DNA of 64,000 nucleotides from Brevipalpus yothersi. Taxonomy: Eukaryota; Arthropoda; Arachnida; Trombidiformes; Tenuipalpidae. The notes under the pieces are model-generated. The model did no database searches. It saw only the letters and a program-made list of their open reading frames with translations, and was not told where the DNA came from. This document shows, in pieces, positions 24,209 through 36,261 of the stretch. Made by a program: the position numbers and the translations under genes. The stretch spans positions 255,265-319,264 of the forward strand of contig QZCP01000124.1 of assembly GCA_003956705.1 (NCBI GenBank), in the 5' to 3' direction. Numbering within the stretch: position 1 is the stretch's first letter; every line of letters begins with the position of its first letter.

Positions 24209-25865
24209 TCTAGGAAACGTTAATCAAAAACCTGCAAGAATACAGTATCAACAAAAATAGATACATTAGATACATAAGACAAATCAGGTTAGTAACGTTG
24301 ATAAATGAAGATTAGCATCTCTTCCTCCTTTTTTCTCTCCATCTTTTTTTTTCACTTTCTCTTTCTCTCTCTCTCTCTCACACATTTATTTTCTTGCTAA
24401 TCGTTCTCCAAGTGCTGCTTACTTTTTCTACCTACATCTTATTCATTGCTTATTTGATACTTTCGACATAATTATACACTCACACACCTACACCAAGCTA
24501 CCAGTAAGAACATAAATAATGAATATTGTACACACAGTACTTACCGAATGAAGGTTGGTAAGAGCATAGGACTTGACAGCCAGGTCTCAGGCTCCACCAA
24601 AAGATGAGATATTTTCATGCAGATTTGAACACACTGTATCAATGAGAAACAATCAGGAGAATCGAATATTAGTAAACAACATATTTTATGATGGAAAAAA
24701 GTAAGCACAATTGGACATTAATCGGTAACAAAGAAGAAGCATGTTTTTCACGGTAAAAGGACTGAGAGCGATAGAAGGAATGTGGTGGCCACATGTGCAC
24801 ACCATCAACACAAACAATGCAAAAAATGCAAAAATCTCACCAAAAAAAGAGTCCACAATCACACCATCAACACGGTATACCAATACAGAACAATAGTAGA
24901 TGATGAAAACAAAAGAAAACAATATCAAAATGATAACTTTTACCGACTTTCACCACTTTAATTCACCAGACAAACAGTCTATCAGATGAACTCATTTCAA
25001 TTGAATCAATCAAAGCGAGGCCATACACATGAGCTCTCAACAGAGGGCGCTTGATGTACCCTTTGGAATTTAAATTTCAAAAAAATTTTTTTGGAATGCA
25101 TTTCAAAGAAAATTTTTCTCAAATCGAAATCAAATTAATTTGGATGAAATGTTGGAAATTTTTCGTTAAAATTTCATAATTCTTTGCCCAAAAAGGATGT
25201 AGGCTCACTTGAGGCTTTTTGAGGTTAGGTGGTCAATCTGGAAGGAATCGTTGATGGTACTCTATCTCTTGATCTCTCTCTCTTTGATTTTCTTTACATG
25301 CATTTTTCGTCCGTTTGAAGCTATGAGATTGAAAACTAGGAGAATAATTTTCCGGATTTCCGGGATTAAGAAAGATGTTTTAGCAACTTTTTTCGATTGA
25401 AATATCGGATGAGGTTACATTAAATTGGTTCTACTGAGAAAATAGTCTCTTTTTTCTTCGAAACTGGCGCTAAGAGGAACTCAACATCAAGAAGAGCAAA
25501 TCGAATTTCGTCAATCATTTTTTTGCATTTTTTTCTGTGTGTGTTGAATCAGCACTGTTGATCAAGTTTAACAGTGACATTCATGAACCATGACAACTTT
25601 ATCCAGCCAGGAATTCAATTCCAATTGATCACGGTTTCAGGCCACTAAATACCCCTAACAACTGGAAAACTGTGAGTAGGATCTTGGCTGTCTCTAGGAG
25701 AGGATCGAGTTAATGTTCACTCCAGTTCATGATGTGAATGTTCTGTGAATCAAATTAAACTATTATGTTGGAAAGTTGATGACTAAAGGTTTACGATTAG
25801 TGGCTAAAATTCAGTCCAATAATTTTCTCTGAGTAATCTGATCGAAATTCAACTTTCAGGTTCTC
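24209..25865. other. Divergent upstream region of PGAM5 and METTL4
   Basis: It includes the likely PGAM5 5' UTR intron (about 24232-24544) and a short CT run near 24361-24380. Short open frames at 24686-24928 and 25209-25400 look non-coding. Confidence 0.55.
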
Positions 25866-27047
25866 ATGGCTGTACAAAAAAAATTTCTCATCAATCTGAA
25901 TGAAGATGAGCGGGAAGATTGTTCACCGATTATAAGTGTTTTCATTGATCATCAGAAACTTTATTTTCAAGAGAATAGATTAAAACTCAGGGACGAACTT
26001 TTCGCTATTGATAGTCCCTTTTTGATGAACAGTGAGAAAAGGGATAATCAAAAGAGATCTATTTATTGGGAAAGTTTGAGTGATGTTGAGAGGAAAATTT
26101 TAGATTATGTGATGCAATCTGATGAGATAAAGTGCCATGAAGTCTCATCTGTCAATAGTGATAATAATAATTCATCTGCTCGAAGATTAGCTTCAAAGAT
26201 GCACAATGTTACCTCTGGTATTGCATCACTTCGAGATGGATTGATACGATCAAATATATCAAAACAATCGATTGTATTTTCACATGTATTCCAAGAATAT
26301 TTGATTCCACCAATGAGCTCCTTCTACATTGGTGATGCAAGAGAAGGATTGGAAAAAGTTTTGTCCATCATATCAAAGAATCGGGATAGCTTAAAATTTG
26401 AAGAAAATTTTCTAATTGTGATTGATCCTCCATGGGATGGTAATAAATCAGTGAAAAGAAAGAAAAGCTATTCAACTCAATCTTATGTCGAGATTATCGA
26501 AGTTTGTCGAACGTTGGCCAAAGTTATGTCTAAGATCAAGACAATCGAGTATGATCACAATAATCGAAAAATTCGATTTTTTGTACATATCTGGTGTACA
26601 GAGAAAACGAAATCATTTGTCCTCGATGAGATGTTACCATGCCTTGGTGTCAAGTATCTCTCCTCTATACTATGGCATAAAGTTACCAGATACGGTGAAA
26701 GTGTTAAGTTGAGAGGAGGCAAAGAGTATCTAATTGTGGCATCATCACAAGAGGATATGTGTGATATTCAATCAACAAAAGTTATCGTATCAATTCCCAG
26801 CTCAATTCATTCACACAAGCCACCATTAATATCAAATTTAATTGGTACTGATGATGATACATGTAGCACAAGAGAAATTATTTCACCTTCATCGTTCTGG
26901 AATACCTGTTCACTTCTCACTCATGATGAATACCCTGAATGCCTTCGAGGTATTGAAATATATTCCAGATATTTGAGAAGTGGATTCATTTCAATCGGCT
27001 TCGAGTGTATACGACTTCAGTGCAGTGATTTATTCATTTCCGTTTGA
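25866..27047 (+). CDS. METTL4: N6-adenine methyltransferase METTL4 (MT-A70 family)
   Basis: A single exon of 393 residues, shorter than human METTL4 (472), mainly at the N-terminus. METTL4 methylates the N6 position of the 2'-O-methyladenosine in U2 snRNA; a DNA 6mA activity has been debated. The catalytic DPPW motif is at 187-190 and is followed by KSVKRKKSYSTQ, the METTL4-specific stretch. Downstream are the conserved LWHKVTRYGE, KEYLIVAS, VSIPSSIHSHKPPL and the closing EIYSRYLRSGFISIGFEC strand, which fit the S-adenosylmethionine fold of the MT-A70 family. The start at 25866 is the first ATG of the frame. The gene is divergent from PGAM5. Confidence 0.93.
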   Translation: MAVQKKFLINLNEDEREDCSPIISVFIDHQKLYFQENRLKLRDELFAIDSPFLMNSEKRDNQKRSIYWESLSDVERKILDYVMQSDEIKCHEVSSVNSDNNNSSARRLASKMHNVTSGIASLRDGLIRSNISKQSIVFSHVFQEYLIPPMSSFYIGDAREGLEKVLSIISKNRDSLKFEENFLIVIDPPWDGNKSVKRKKSYSTQSYVEIIEVCRTLAKVMSKIKTIEYDHNNRKIRFFVHIWCTEKTKSFVLDEMLPCLGVKYLSSILWHKVTRYGESVKLRGGKEYLIVASSQEDMCDIQSTKVIVSIPSSIHSHKPPLISNLIGTDDDTCSTREIISPSSFWNTCSLLTHDEYPECLRGIEIYSRYLRSGFISIGFECIRLQCSDLFISV

Positions 27048-27770
27048 GTAATTCAATCGATTTGGGAAAACAAAATTAGGCTCAAAGAAAAGAAAAGTGA
27101 ATCAAAGGGGCACGAAAAGTGAGAAAAAACTTATGTCATTAATTTTTTTGAGCTCTCCTTATTTTTCATTAAATCGAGAGTTGCCCAAGTGAATTTTTTC
27201 CTTTTTTTGCAATTTTTCTTATTCGATCTCCTCTTCAACTGGAATCAAGCCCATCAATCAAGCTTACCTGCCCTCAGTCACGATGAAAAAACTATCAAGA
27301 AACGTGTTATGATCCCACAAGTAAGTCGCCTCTTGATAGTTTTTGGGTCCAACAAAAAATTAGTGTTAACTGATCACTCCTATTCACATACTTATGATAA
27401 GAGCTTATGTGAAATCATCGATAGTGTTTATGTGAAGGTAATCCTAAGTTTGGCTTGATTGCATCCTAAACGAGGTAGACTATTTACTTGATTGGCCTTT
27501 TTATTCTGGGGAATGACCAAACATACACATCCCATACACATACACATTACCGAAAATCCCACGCATTCGGGTTATATATATTGATGTTATCATTACCAAA
27601 AAAAGAATGAGAAAAGAGGGCCACTTGCTAGCCGATGGCCTGATGCTCTAAATTTTTTAAGGGGCTATTAAAATGGTGAGAGAGAGCAGTTTACCCTGAT
27701 AACTAAATCAGGCTAGTCTTTATGGTGATGGATAATGGAAAAAAACTTGTCTCTTTCTTTTTTTCTTTCT

Positions 27771-27816
<46 letters not shown>

Positions 27817-28157
27817 CATCCAAACTCCTCTCACTCACTTTGATCACTTTGTTGATGGATAATTTTTAAATTGGTACCTTTTTTTTACTCTCAACTCTCT
27901 CAATACATGTTACCTGGAAGAGGAAAATCTCCTCTCTTCTCTCTCTCTTCTCTTCTCTTGTCCGCTCATTCAACTTGTGCTTTTCTCAAGTGTTCATCTT
28001 TTCATCAGAAAGTTCTTATAACAATCACATACACTCACACATACACACTGAATTGAATTCCGTGAATTCACTTATCATTTATCATCCGACTCGGATATTC
28101 GGTTGTTTCATGTTTTATTGAAGTGATCAATTTTGTTCGAATTGTATATTCTGTGCG
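27048..28157. other. Intergenic region between METTL4 and the MKRN2OS-like gene
   Basis: It contains a CT microsatellite at about 27775-27813. A 89-codon frame at 27189-27458 begins with a non-ATG codon and holds a GTAAGT donor, but I found no partner exon, so it is not called. Confidence 0.55.
27775..27813. repeat. (CT)n microsatellite
   Basis: A CT tract of about 39 bases, preceded by a CTTT-rich stretch, roughly 350 bases upstream of the MKRN2OS-like start codon. Confidence 0.95.
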
Positions 28158-28908
28158 ATGGGAGATCCGAAGATATTTTGCTTTCAACATTGTGAATCGA
28201 ATACAAAAGTGTTCTGTTTTAGAGTTCCCGATTCTTGTCCTCTTTGTTCAGCCTCAATTGCAACAACTAATCCGATCTCTCCACCATTTTTGATACCCTT
28301 TCCATTCACACATCCCCGGAACAGTACATCATCCATCATTATAAGGCCTACTGAGGGCGATTTTCTAAAGTAAGCTATTCTTGATCCCGTCTGATAACTT
28401 GTATTGCCCTTTTTATCATGATTTGTTCTGATTCAATTTAGATAATAATATTTGATTTCGTTACAGCCATTATCGTAATTCGGCTGATCTTCATATCGGA
28501 TTGACTGATTCCAAGGGTAACGTCTATGAATTCGATCGTAATGGTATGCACGTTGGCACGCGTAATCGTATGTGGAACAATTGTTTGAACATTCCAGTTT
28601 TGGATCAAAACAATAAAACATGGCAAGAATATTGGGATCATACATTGAAAACATTGATTCAGATGCCTATTTGGAGAGCAGAAAATTACAACGAAGATGA
28701 TAATAATTGCTATACTTTTGTTATCACTTTTCTTCGTTTACTTCTTATCAAAGATTTGAAACCCTCACTTTCCAGCAAAACCCAATTCTGCAAGGACTTT
28801 ATAGTGCCTCGAACCAAAAATGCAGCAAAATACATTGCTCTGTATCGAAAAATTTCTCGCGAAGGTGTGTTTGCTGTATCTACAAATCAGCCCCCAAAAA
28901 ATTGCTGA
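28158..28908 (+). CDS. MKRN2OS-like protein (MKRN2 opposite-strand family)
   Basis: Two exons, 28158-28369 and 28467-28908, with a GTAAGC donor and phase 2, giving 217 residues; the human MKRN2OS protein is of similar size. The function of the family is unknown. The N-terminus has two CxxC-like pairs (CFQHCES and CPLCSAS). Across the junction the protein reads NHYRNSADLHIGLTDSKG, then VYEFDRNGMHV, MWNNCLNIPV and NNCYTFVITFLRLLL, which is the family signature (a His in HIGL, and a Cys-Tyr within the NxNCYTFV block). This pattern recalls papain-like NlpC/P60 or PPPDE folds, but I infer no activity. AATAAA at 28987-28992 is a good polyadenylation signal. It converges on POLR2F. Confidence 0.75.
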
Positions 28909-28986
28909 GAGATGGCCATTTTATCAGAGCAAGTCAACAACAATCCAATAATCTCACTAAATTAAAAATCAATATATATTATTTCC

Positions 28987-28992
28987 AATAAA
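28987..28992 (+). other. AATAAA polyadenylation signal of the MKRN2OS-like gene
   Basis: A canonical hexamer 79 bases after the stop codon at 28908, and well clear of the opposing POLR2F stop at 29171. Confidence 0.6.
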
Positions 28993-29170
28993 GTTTACCG
29001 ACAAAAGAAAGAATGAAAAAATGTTCGTTTAATGACTTTTCCAGCTAACTCCAAGGGATGAACAGATTATATATATGAAGAAACCTGGCGTTATTCATTT
29101 ACATTGATCAATTTCAATAGTGATCATTAAAAAGAAAGTTATTCATCTGATGAACCCAGTGTTCATGTAA

Positions 29171-29530
29171 TCAATCGGTGATGATCAATTCATCGATACC
29201 CCAGTCTTCATAACTGCCATCCGGTAGATATCTTCGTATAATAATGGGAATTTTTCTTGCCTTCAATTCTTTGAGAGCAATATTGAGAGGATCTGTTTCT
29301 CCTTCCAATTCCACCATGACTGGTGCACACATTGCTATTTGGAGAGCTCTTGTACCCAAAACTCGTGCCCTTTCATACTTGGTCATGTAAGGTGTTGTTG
29401 TTCGGTCCTTCTTCTCTTGTGCCGGTCCAGCTTCTTCAATTGGAATAAAGTCAATTGGATCTTCGGGCACTTCTTCTTCTTCCCCCTCATTATAGTCCTC
29501 ATAATCTTGCATCGGATAATCATCATCCAT
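29171..29530 (-). CDS. POLR2F: RNA polymerase subunit RPABC2 (RPB6), shared by Pol I, II and III
   Basis: A single coding exon of 119 residues; human POLR2F is 127. The N-terminal third is acidic and disordered, as usual. The conserved fold starts at TTPYMTKYERARVLGTRALQ and continues through MCAPVMVELEGETDPLNIA, LKARKIPIIIRRYLPDG and the closing SYEDWGIDELI. This small subunit clamps the largest subunit of all three nuclear polymerases. A 5' UTR intron is likely, with acceptor TTTTATCAG at about 29542 and donor GTAAGT at about 29628. The gene is divergent from NRDE2, whose start is 437 bases away. Confidence 0.97.
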   Translation of the reverse strand: MDDDYPMQDYEDYNEGEEEEVPEDPIDFIPIEEAGPAQEKKDRTTTPYMTKYERARVLGTRALQIAMCAPVMVELEGETDPLNIALKELKARKIPIIIRRYLPDGSYEDWGIDELIITD

Positions 29531-29967
29531 CTTGATTTATTCTGATAAAATAAGACAACATCATAAAAATGATTAAAACAAAGCAAACAAACAAGCAAAC
29601 CAGAAATAATACGCACACAATGACTTACCTAGATTAGTGTACCTTCAAGTGGTCAAAATTTTCTTCCTGAACAGTCCAAGAATGTACAGTAACAAATCTG
29701 ATCGGTTGTCAAATAAAAAATACACAATTAAGTAAATCAAATTAATTCAACCAATCAATGAGATGAACAAATGACGAAATTTATCACAACAAGATAAATG
29801 AACATGCTTTCACACGCAGCTGCAAGTCAAACATAAACAAACGAAAAGCATGTCCTGAGTATGTAAACATTATGAAATGAGATTCATTATCTTGATTTAA
29901 ACTAGTGCAGGTCAGTCAATTATTTCAATAGTCTTGGTGTGAAAAATGTTCTAGTACAATTGTCATT
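29531..29967. other. Divergent upstream region of POLR2F and NRDE2
   Basis: It holds the likely non-coding first exon and 5' UTR intron of POLR2F (about 29542-29628) and the upstream region of NRDE2. This is a probable bidirectional promoter of about 300 bases. Confidence 0.5.
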
Positions 29968-32900
29968 ATGTTTCCCAGTGTACTTAATCAACCAGCTCAA
30001 GGATCTAGTGATGATTGTGTGAGAAATGATGGTGAAAGTTGGCTACTAAATAAAAGTTATAATAAGCCGAATGTCCCTGTTGTCACAATTGATGATGAGT
30101 CTTGTGGTGGAGAGGAGCAGATTATCAAGATTTTATCATCTCCTGAGGATAGAAAATCTAATTCCGAGATTGATGATGGTGAAAGGAGACGAGACAAATC
30201 AAAAAAATCGTCCAAAAAGAGGTCTAGAAGAAAATCTCAAGAACGAGATAGAGTTACTCGAGATGAATCTAAATCTCGTAAAGAATATTCTCATGATGAA
30301 TTGAGAAAAACAAAGCATAAGAAGTCTCATCACAAGTCTCGAAAAAGTTCTCACAGTCGGGATGCCAGTTATGGAAGTCAAGATCGTGATCAGTCATCAC
30401 ACACTGTCCATCAGGCGAATAAAAGTGTTTTCATTGAGGAAACCGGATTGAAACCTGATAAAGCTTTCAGAATAGATACTACTTCTGATCGAAACAATTT
30501 AGCATTCGATAGTGTCTACTATTTATTGGTACCCAAATACAACAAGAAAAAGTGTCTCAAAAGTCGACGTTTGCGGGAATTGTTAGCCGGCAAATCAGCC
30601 AAGACAAGCAAAAGATACTACACCGCCAAAAGATTGGATGACGAAAGTGTAGAAAACCTAAAGCCAATTGTTAATATGAAGGAAAATTTAGAAGATTTTG
30701 TACCACTCAGGTCCTCTGTTTCCAGTTTTAAGATATCCACAATTTCAAACGATCTCTTTGGAAGTTTATCAACAGTTCATGATGAGGCAACCAGTCTATA
30801 CCTGAAGGGGAAGGGTATCCCTCATGCAAAGCAGACTCATAATTATGTATCATCAGACGATAATAAGCAAACCTCCTCTCCTATCGATTCTGAACTCAGT
30901 GACAAAACTAGATTCTTTAATAAGCTTCTGCGAGATAATCCACATGATATTGATACTTGGCTCAAGCTGATAAAATACCAAGAAGATTGCTTTGTCTGGG
31001 AGCCCGCTAAATGTGCCAGCACCTCTAAAGAAATTATTTTGAACCAAAAAAAATTATCCATTATCGATAAAGCCATTGATCAGAATCCCAAGTGCCTCCA
31101 ACTTAAATTAGAACGGTTGAACATCCTCCGTTACATTCTATCTGCGGATGAAATCGATAAAGAATGGAAGAAATTAACTTTCGTTTATCCAAACAACCCA
31201 TCAGTTTGGCAGAATTATTTCACATTTCTGCAGTCCCATGTATCTTACTTCACGGTATCGAAAATGGTGAAAGCTTTTCATAAGTGCCTGGATGTTTTCG
31301 AAAATATGATAGAAGGAAGCTTTCAAAGTCACAAACCTCCCCCTAATCTGGAATTGGAGACACTCAACATTGTCTCACAATATACTTCTTTCCTCAAGCA
31401 CTGTGGTTTCATCGAAAGATCCATCGCTATCTGGCAAGCATTGATTGAGTTCAATTTGTTCGCTCCAGAAAGTTTATCTGAATCATCTTTAACAGATTGC
31501 TTGAACCTTTTCGAACCGTTCTGGGACTCAGGTTGTCCAAGATTTGGCGAAAAAGGGTCCACTGGGTGGAGAAACGTCATCGAAAATTATAGTTTTGGTC
31601 AAGATTCCGACTCTTTGCCTTCTATAGATACATTAGAAGACCAAATAGTGGCTAGTAGTAAGCAGAGGGTAGAAATATGGCTGAACCTGGAGAGAGCAAG
31701 GGAAGAAAACTACTGGCTACCAGTCAAAGGATCTCATGTTGGATTGGTGGATGATACAGAAAGATCAGTTTCCTTTCAGATAATCCGTCCATCACTCTTC
31801 AGATTTAAGCAGCCCAAAAACAAATTCCAGATTTTGTCATATTTTCTCAGGTTTCTTGGTGCTTTCGTAAATGAGAAAGAGATGAGCCCATTCCTCTCTA
31901 TGGAAACAAATACAATATTGGGAAGCTTACCAATCTTGATCTCTTTACCTGAAAGTTCGAATTATGTTGATTTTTACATGTTTTCTGATGAGGTTTTTTC
32001 AAGATCAATTGAATATCTTGGAAAATTTGATCTTGAAAAAAGTCGACCCCTGGTTGAGAATCACTTCAAGTTCCTAATCTCCTCTTGTGATAAATACCTC
32101 CCCTACAAGGCTGTGAAAAGTCGTTTAAAAGAATATCTCAAACTGGACGAAAATCGAAATGATCTCAAAATATGGACACTCCTCGCAGAATTGGAGCGTT
32201 CTAAAGGAAAGAAGAAAGAGGCTCGAGTCATATTTGAAACAGCCATTGCTATGTTTATGGGTAGAATGGACCCGAAACATCTACTCAAGTTCGTCATGAA
32301 ATATGCTGAGATGATGCTGGATTTGGCCTCCATCCAGAATGTCTGTTTTAGAGGTTATGATACGGAGACGCAGGGATTAGATGATATCGTCCTCAAGTCC
32401 ATCGCAGACACTGTTCTTGGTAAAAAGAGTGGATCTACTGATTTCGATTCAAATGTTTCAAAAGTCTTGCGAATCTTGACTACTCTCTCAGAGAGTCATG
32501 AAATTGAACAAGAATCAAAAAGTGCTATCGAAAAATCGCACATCCTGGTCCTATTTCTCGCTGGTTATCCTGAAAAGTCTTTCCAATATTGTGAAGAATT
32601 CCTTGAAAATGTCCAAGATAAGAAAATTCTTGAAGATTTTTGGACTTTTTATATCAGTATTCACATTCTCCACGTAAATCGTTCTGGTCAATCGATGTCT
32701 CATCTCCGACAAACGGTTCAAAAAGCTTTGGATTTATTCCCTGCGAATAGAAAGTTTTTATCTCTTTTTATTGAGATTGGCTCCAAAGTTGCTATGCCTA
32801 TAATGCTACAAAGGTGAGGTGTAATCTTCATCTTGAATTCTTATTTTCAAATTTTCCTCTCCTAGGTCTTTTACTCGACTCATAAAACAAACGGAATCTT

Positions 32901-33908
32901 GTCAACTCAATCTTTGGATATTCTACCTGTATTCTGAAATCAAAAGGCTCAAAATTTGTCAAGGTAATTTCCAGATTTGTTCTTCCCCTCCATGTGTCCA
33001 TTTCTCGTCTCTAAAAGTTCTGAACACAGGTAATCTCCTCATTACTTAGATCAATCATGTACATCAGTATCATTATGTATATACATTTCTTGATCAAACT
33101 TCGAAAGAGCCTACTTTCCACTCGATAATTTACAATAACAATCAGTAACAGAAATCGCCTAGTGAAACCTAGTGCATTGTGCCAAGCTTCTGTCTCTTAT
33201 CAATTCAAGGAGCTGACTAGCCCATGAACCATGAACGAAGTAGGTTCACAGCCATTAGACCAGCCATTTTGCCCCTTCAAAAATTGGTGTGCAAATTGAC
33301 CTTACGTCAATAAGGCCCCATATTTTCCTTACTCTTAGAGTTTAAAGCACGAATTGAATCATGAGAATTCGAGCTTCTTCAAGTACTGATGAGCAAGAGT
33401 TTATCCAGTTTTCCCGCCTCTTGGAAGAAAAACATGTCTTATTTGTGTGCATTGTTTCTTATTTAACATTTGAGATTGAATTTTTTAATTTATTTCAACT
33501 AATTTTCTGATAGATTCTTTTATTTTAAATTTTCTCTCCCATTCATCAGGTGATCAAGGGAATTATCAATGCTCTGATGGCTTGGTTCGAAAAGTGATTT
33601 CCATATTCGAAAAGTGCCTATCTTTTCCTTGTAATCGTGATTATCCAGTTATATGGCGTATGTATGCCCAATTTTTAATTGATTATGATCTCAAAGATAA
33701 GTGTGAGTCAATCATATATCGTGCTCTACAACATTGTCCATGGGCCAAGCAAATTTATCTGGATGCTCTGCATCATTTGCCTCATCTATTGGAAAACATC
33801 ATATCCATAATGGGAGAAAAAGAGATTCGATTGAGAACAATCCTGGAAGAAATTGATCTTCTTCAACAGCCCTTCCAAACCATCCAATCAGAGCAGCAAG
33901 ATGTGTGA
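29968..33908 (+). CDS. NRDE2: NRDE2 nuclear RNA-silencing and splicing factor
   Basis: Three exons: 29968-32813, 32866-32963 and 33550-33908 (phases 2 and 1), giving about 1100 residues; human NRDE2 is 1164. The N-terminus is Lys/Arg/Ser-rich (about 70-150). The signature block follows at about 170-215: FRIDTTSDRNNLAFDSVYYL, then VPKYNKKKCLKSRR. A long superhelix of HAT/TPR-like half repeats makes up the rest, for example NPHDIDTWLKLIKYQED, NPSVWQNYFTFLQSH and, in the last exon, DYPVIWRMYAQFLIDYDL. In human cells NRDE2 binds the exosome helicase MTR4 and restrains nuclear RNA decay. In C. elegans it acts in nuclear RNAi. The second intron (586 bases) is longer than the first (52). The last exon restores the repeat pattern to the end, which supports the splice model. 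Confidence 0.92.
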
Positions 33909-36261
33909 TTCATACCATATGGAGTCTCATTTTGACCATTGTTTATAAAAACATTGACCAAGGCTAATACACAAAGCTAAACATGTGTCCTAATTTCTAG
34001 CCAGAACAAGCACAATATGGAACACTTCAACCATCTTCTCACTGTGTCAATTATCATAGAATATCAGATCAATGGAACTGATTGAGAGTGGGTGTATGGA
34101 AAGAAAAATCTGTTAAATTACCCTTCAATATATGAATGAAAGCGAAAGACTGGCTGCGTATGTCAACATGATCTCAAGCGTGCAAGAGAGTAACAAGTGA
34201 GTCAGGAGCAGAGCGTTATTGGACTGGCAGATTGCTTTTTGGTTATGTTGTTGCCACATTTTTTGGAGAGACCGAATAAAGTTGGTCCTCAAACATCTTC
34301 TCTCTGCTCATGGACATCAGAAGGTTCACAGACATCAGTATGACTACAACAACAGTATCGACTTCAACTTAAAGTTACACCATCGTAAATGCCTTCCACT
34401 TAAATATTGTTTGATTGTTCTTCTTGACATCATAACTCTTGCCTCATTATTCAGCCAAGCCTCCAGGCCATTTCACTATTGCTCAATTAACAGAGATTAA
34501 TCTTTTCGGTAATTTTTAGTGTTCTATTCGCAATCGTTTGTGAATCCTTCGACTCTTCGGAATTGTAAGCTCTCGATCTTGAGCTCCTTAGTAACATTCC
34601 TTGGGATCCTCTCTTGCTTGGACTGAGATACTCCAAGGTGTTCAAGTTGGACGACTGAAAAGTAGTTCCAGTTTTGTTGTTATTTTGTTGATCATTTATC
34701 TGATCGTGTAAGAGCGTCAAGAATTGGCGAATTTTTTTTAATTCATCCTAAACTCAATGAATATGGAAAATTTGAGTAGTTTCTTCTGGTCCTTGACTCA
34801 TTTACTCCGAATACTCTTAGCTAATATTGTACCTGGAGATGTGGTTGGGGCGGTCAGCTGGAATCAAAGAGAGGTGAGAAATTCTTATCATTTAAAATTC
34901 AATCCCATTCTTTCAATTTTACCCAACAACTTGGCCCATGATATTTTTCTACTCCTCACTTTTCTCCAAGTTTATGAATCATCATAGTTAGTTAACCAGC
35001 AAAATTGACTATGCAATGATCATTTAAAGTTGATAGGCTATATGAATAATTTGTAGCCTCAGTGGAGGTCTATGAAAAGTTAGAAATGTTAACTAACTTG
35101 CAGTATTTGAGGATCCATAACATGGACATGTGAGATTCCTTCTTTGCGGAAACTTTTCAACTAAAAACGAACTGTGAAATCTGTTATTTTCATCAGCTCA
35201 CAATTGAATCATAAACTTTACTGTTCCCGCGCTCTCTTGACCACATGATAAGATCAAAAGTTTGCTTTTCTGTTAGGTCAAACATGGAACCGGTTAAAAT
35301 TTTCTTCAACAGATTAATGAAAGGGTGTTTATTGATGTTCTTGAAAATGTGATTGATTTTGAGCTATTTTCCTCCAACATAAGCATTCACTACTTTTCAA
35401 CTCATTTTGAATCGATAAAATATGGCTAGAACATTGTTTGAGAATTTGTTTCCCTTGTGTTCAGTTCTCTTGATGAATTGTGGAAAGGTAAGAGTTTCAA
35501 GAAGCAGATCAGTAAACTGTAATATTAGCCTTATGGTAATGAAAACTAATCATTATAAGTGTTACTTGCCTGATTTGATCTGAGAAAAGATGGTGATATT
35601 TCCACTGAAAAATGTGAATAATAAATTAAACAAGAAGAATAGCTGAGAAAACATCATAAGATAAAAAGTAAATTCTCTCGAAGGTCCTCAAATCTAGGTC
35701 GTAGAAAGCCTATTATCTTGATTGCTAATGGATGCTGGCTGTGAACTTATCCATGAAGCTTTTTAGTGATTGAGCTCAGTTTGATTCCCCTACACTTTCA
35801 TAGAATTGCAGCTTTTTCTCGTTTCCTTGTGTAATCATGACGAAGCTAGAAAAGTTTCTGCATTCAAGACTATGTAGCATCATTTCAATTAGAGAGACAG
35901 CGAAACTGTTAAAATGCCAGATCAAACATCTGAAATTTTTAATCACCATGTTAGGCGTCTCTACTTTCTCTTTCCTTCAAAACCATAGCAATGGAATGAA
36001 TTGATACCAGCCAAATTATCAAAATATCAACCTATTCATGAGATTTAAGCAATTTCGACTGTCCAACAATGAAAATTGAACCTTGTCAATAGATTCTACC
36101 TAGTCTTGGTCCTAATCTTCCGATTAAACATGTAGTTTTATAAAAGAAACTCCTATTGAACATTTTCTTGATCTTTAGTTTCTAAAAATTTATCCAATGA
36201 ATTGTGTTTTGATTTGTTCACAAGAACAATCAGTTTGATCGATTGTTCTAAACTTCAAAAA
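33909..36261. other. Intergenic region upstream of the glutaminyl cyclase gene
   Basis: A 2.35 kb stretch without a recognised gene. Two short ATG frames with hydrophobic starts end at consensus-like donors (34757-34873 and 35422-35487), but I could not join either to a downstream exon with confidence. NRDE2 3' UTR sequence lies at the left edge. Confidence 0.5.

Noticed and set aside
27189..27458. Hydrophobic 89-codon frame with a GTAAGT donor
   Set aside because: It starts with GTG, not ATG, and no downstream exon in matching phase was found.
34757..34873. Signal-peptide-like start with a GTGAGA donor, possible alternative first exon of glutaminyl cyclase
   Set aside because: In phase with exon 2, but it would skip exon 1, which carries the conserved DKILVVRVPGT segment; too weak without transcripts.
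35422..35487. 22-codon ATG frame with hydrophobic start and GTAAGA donor
   Set aside because: Short, and no partner exon could be fixed; chance is likely.
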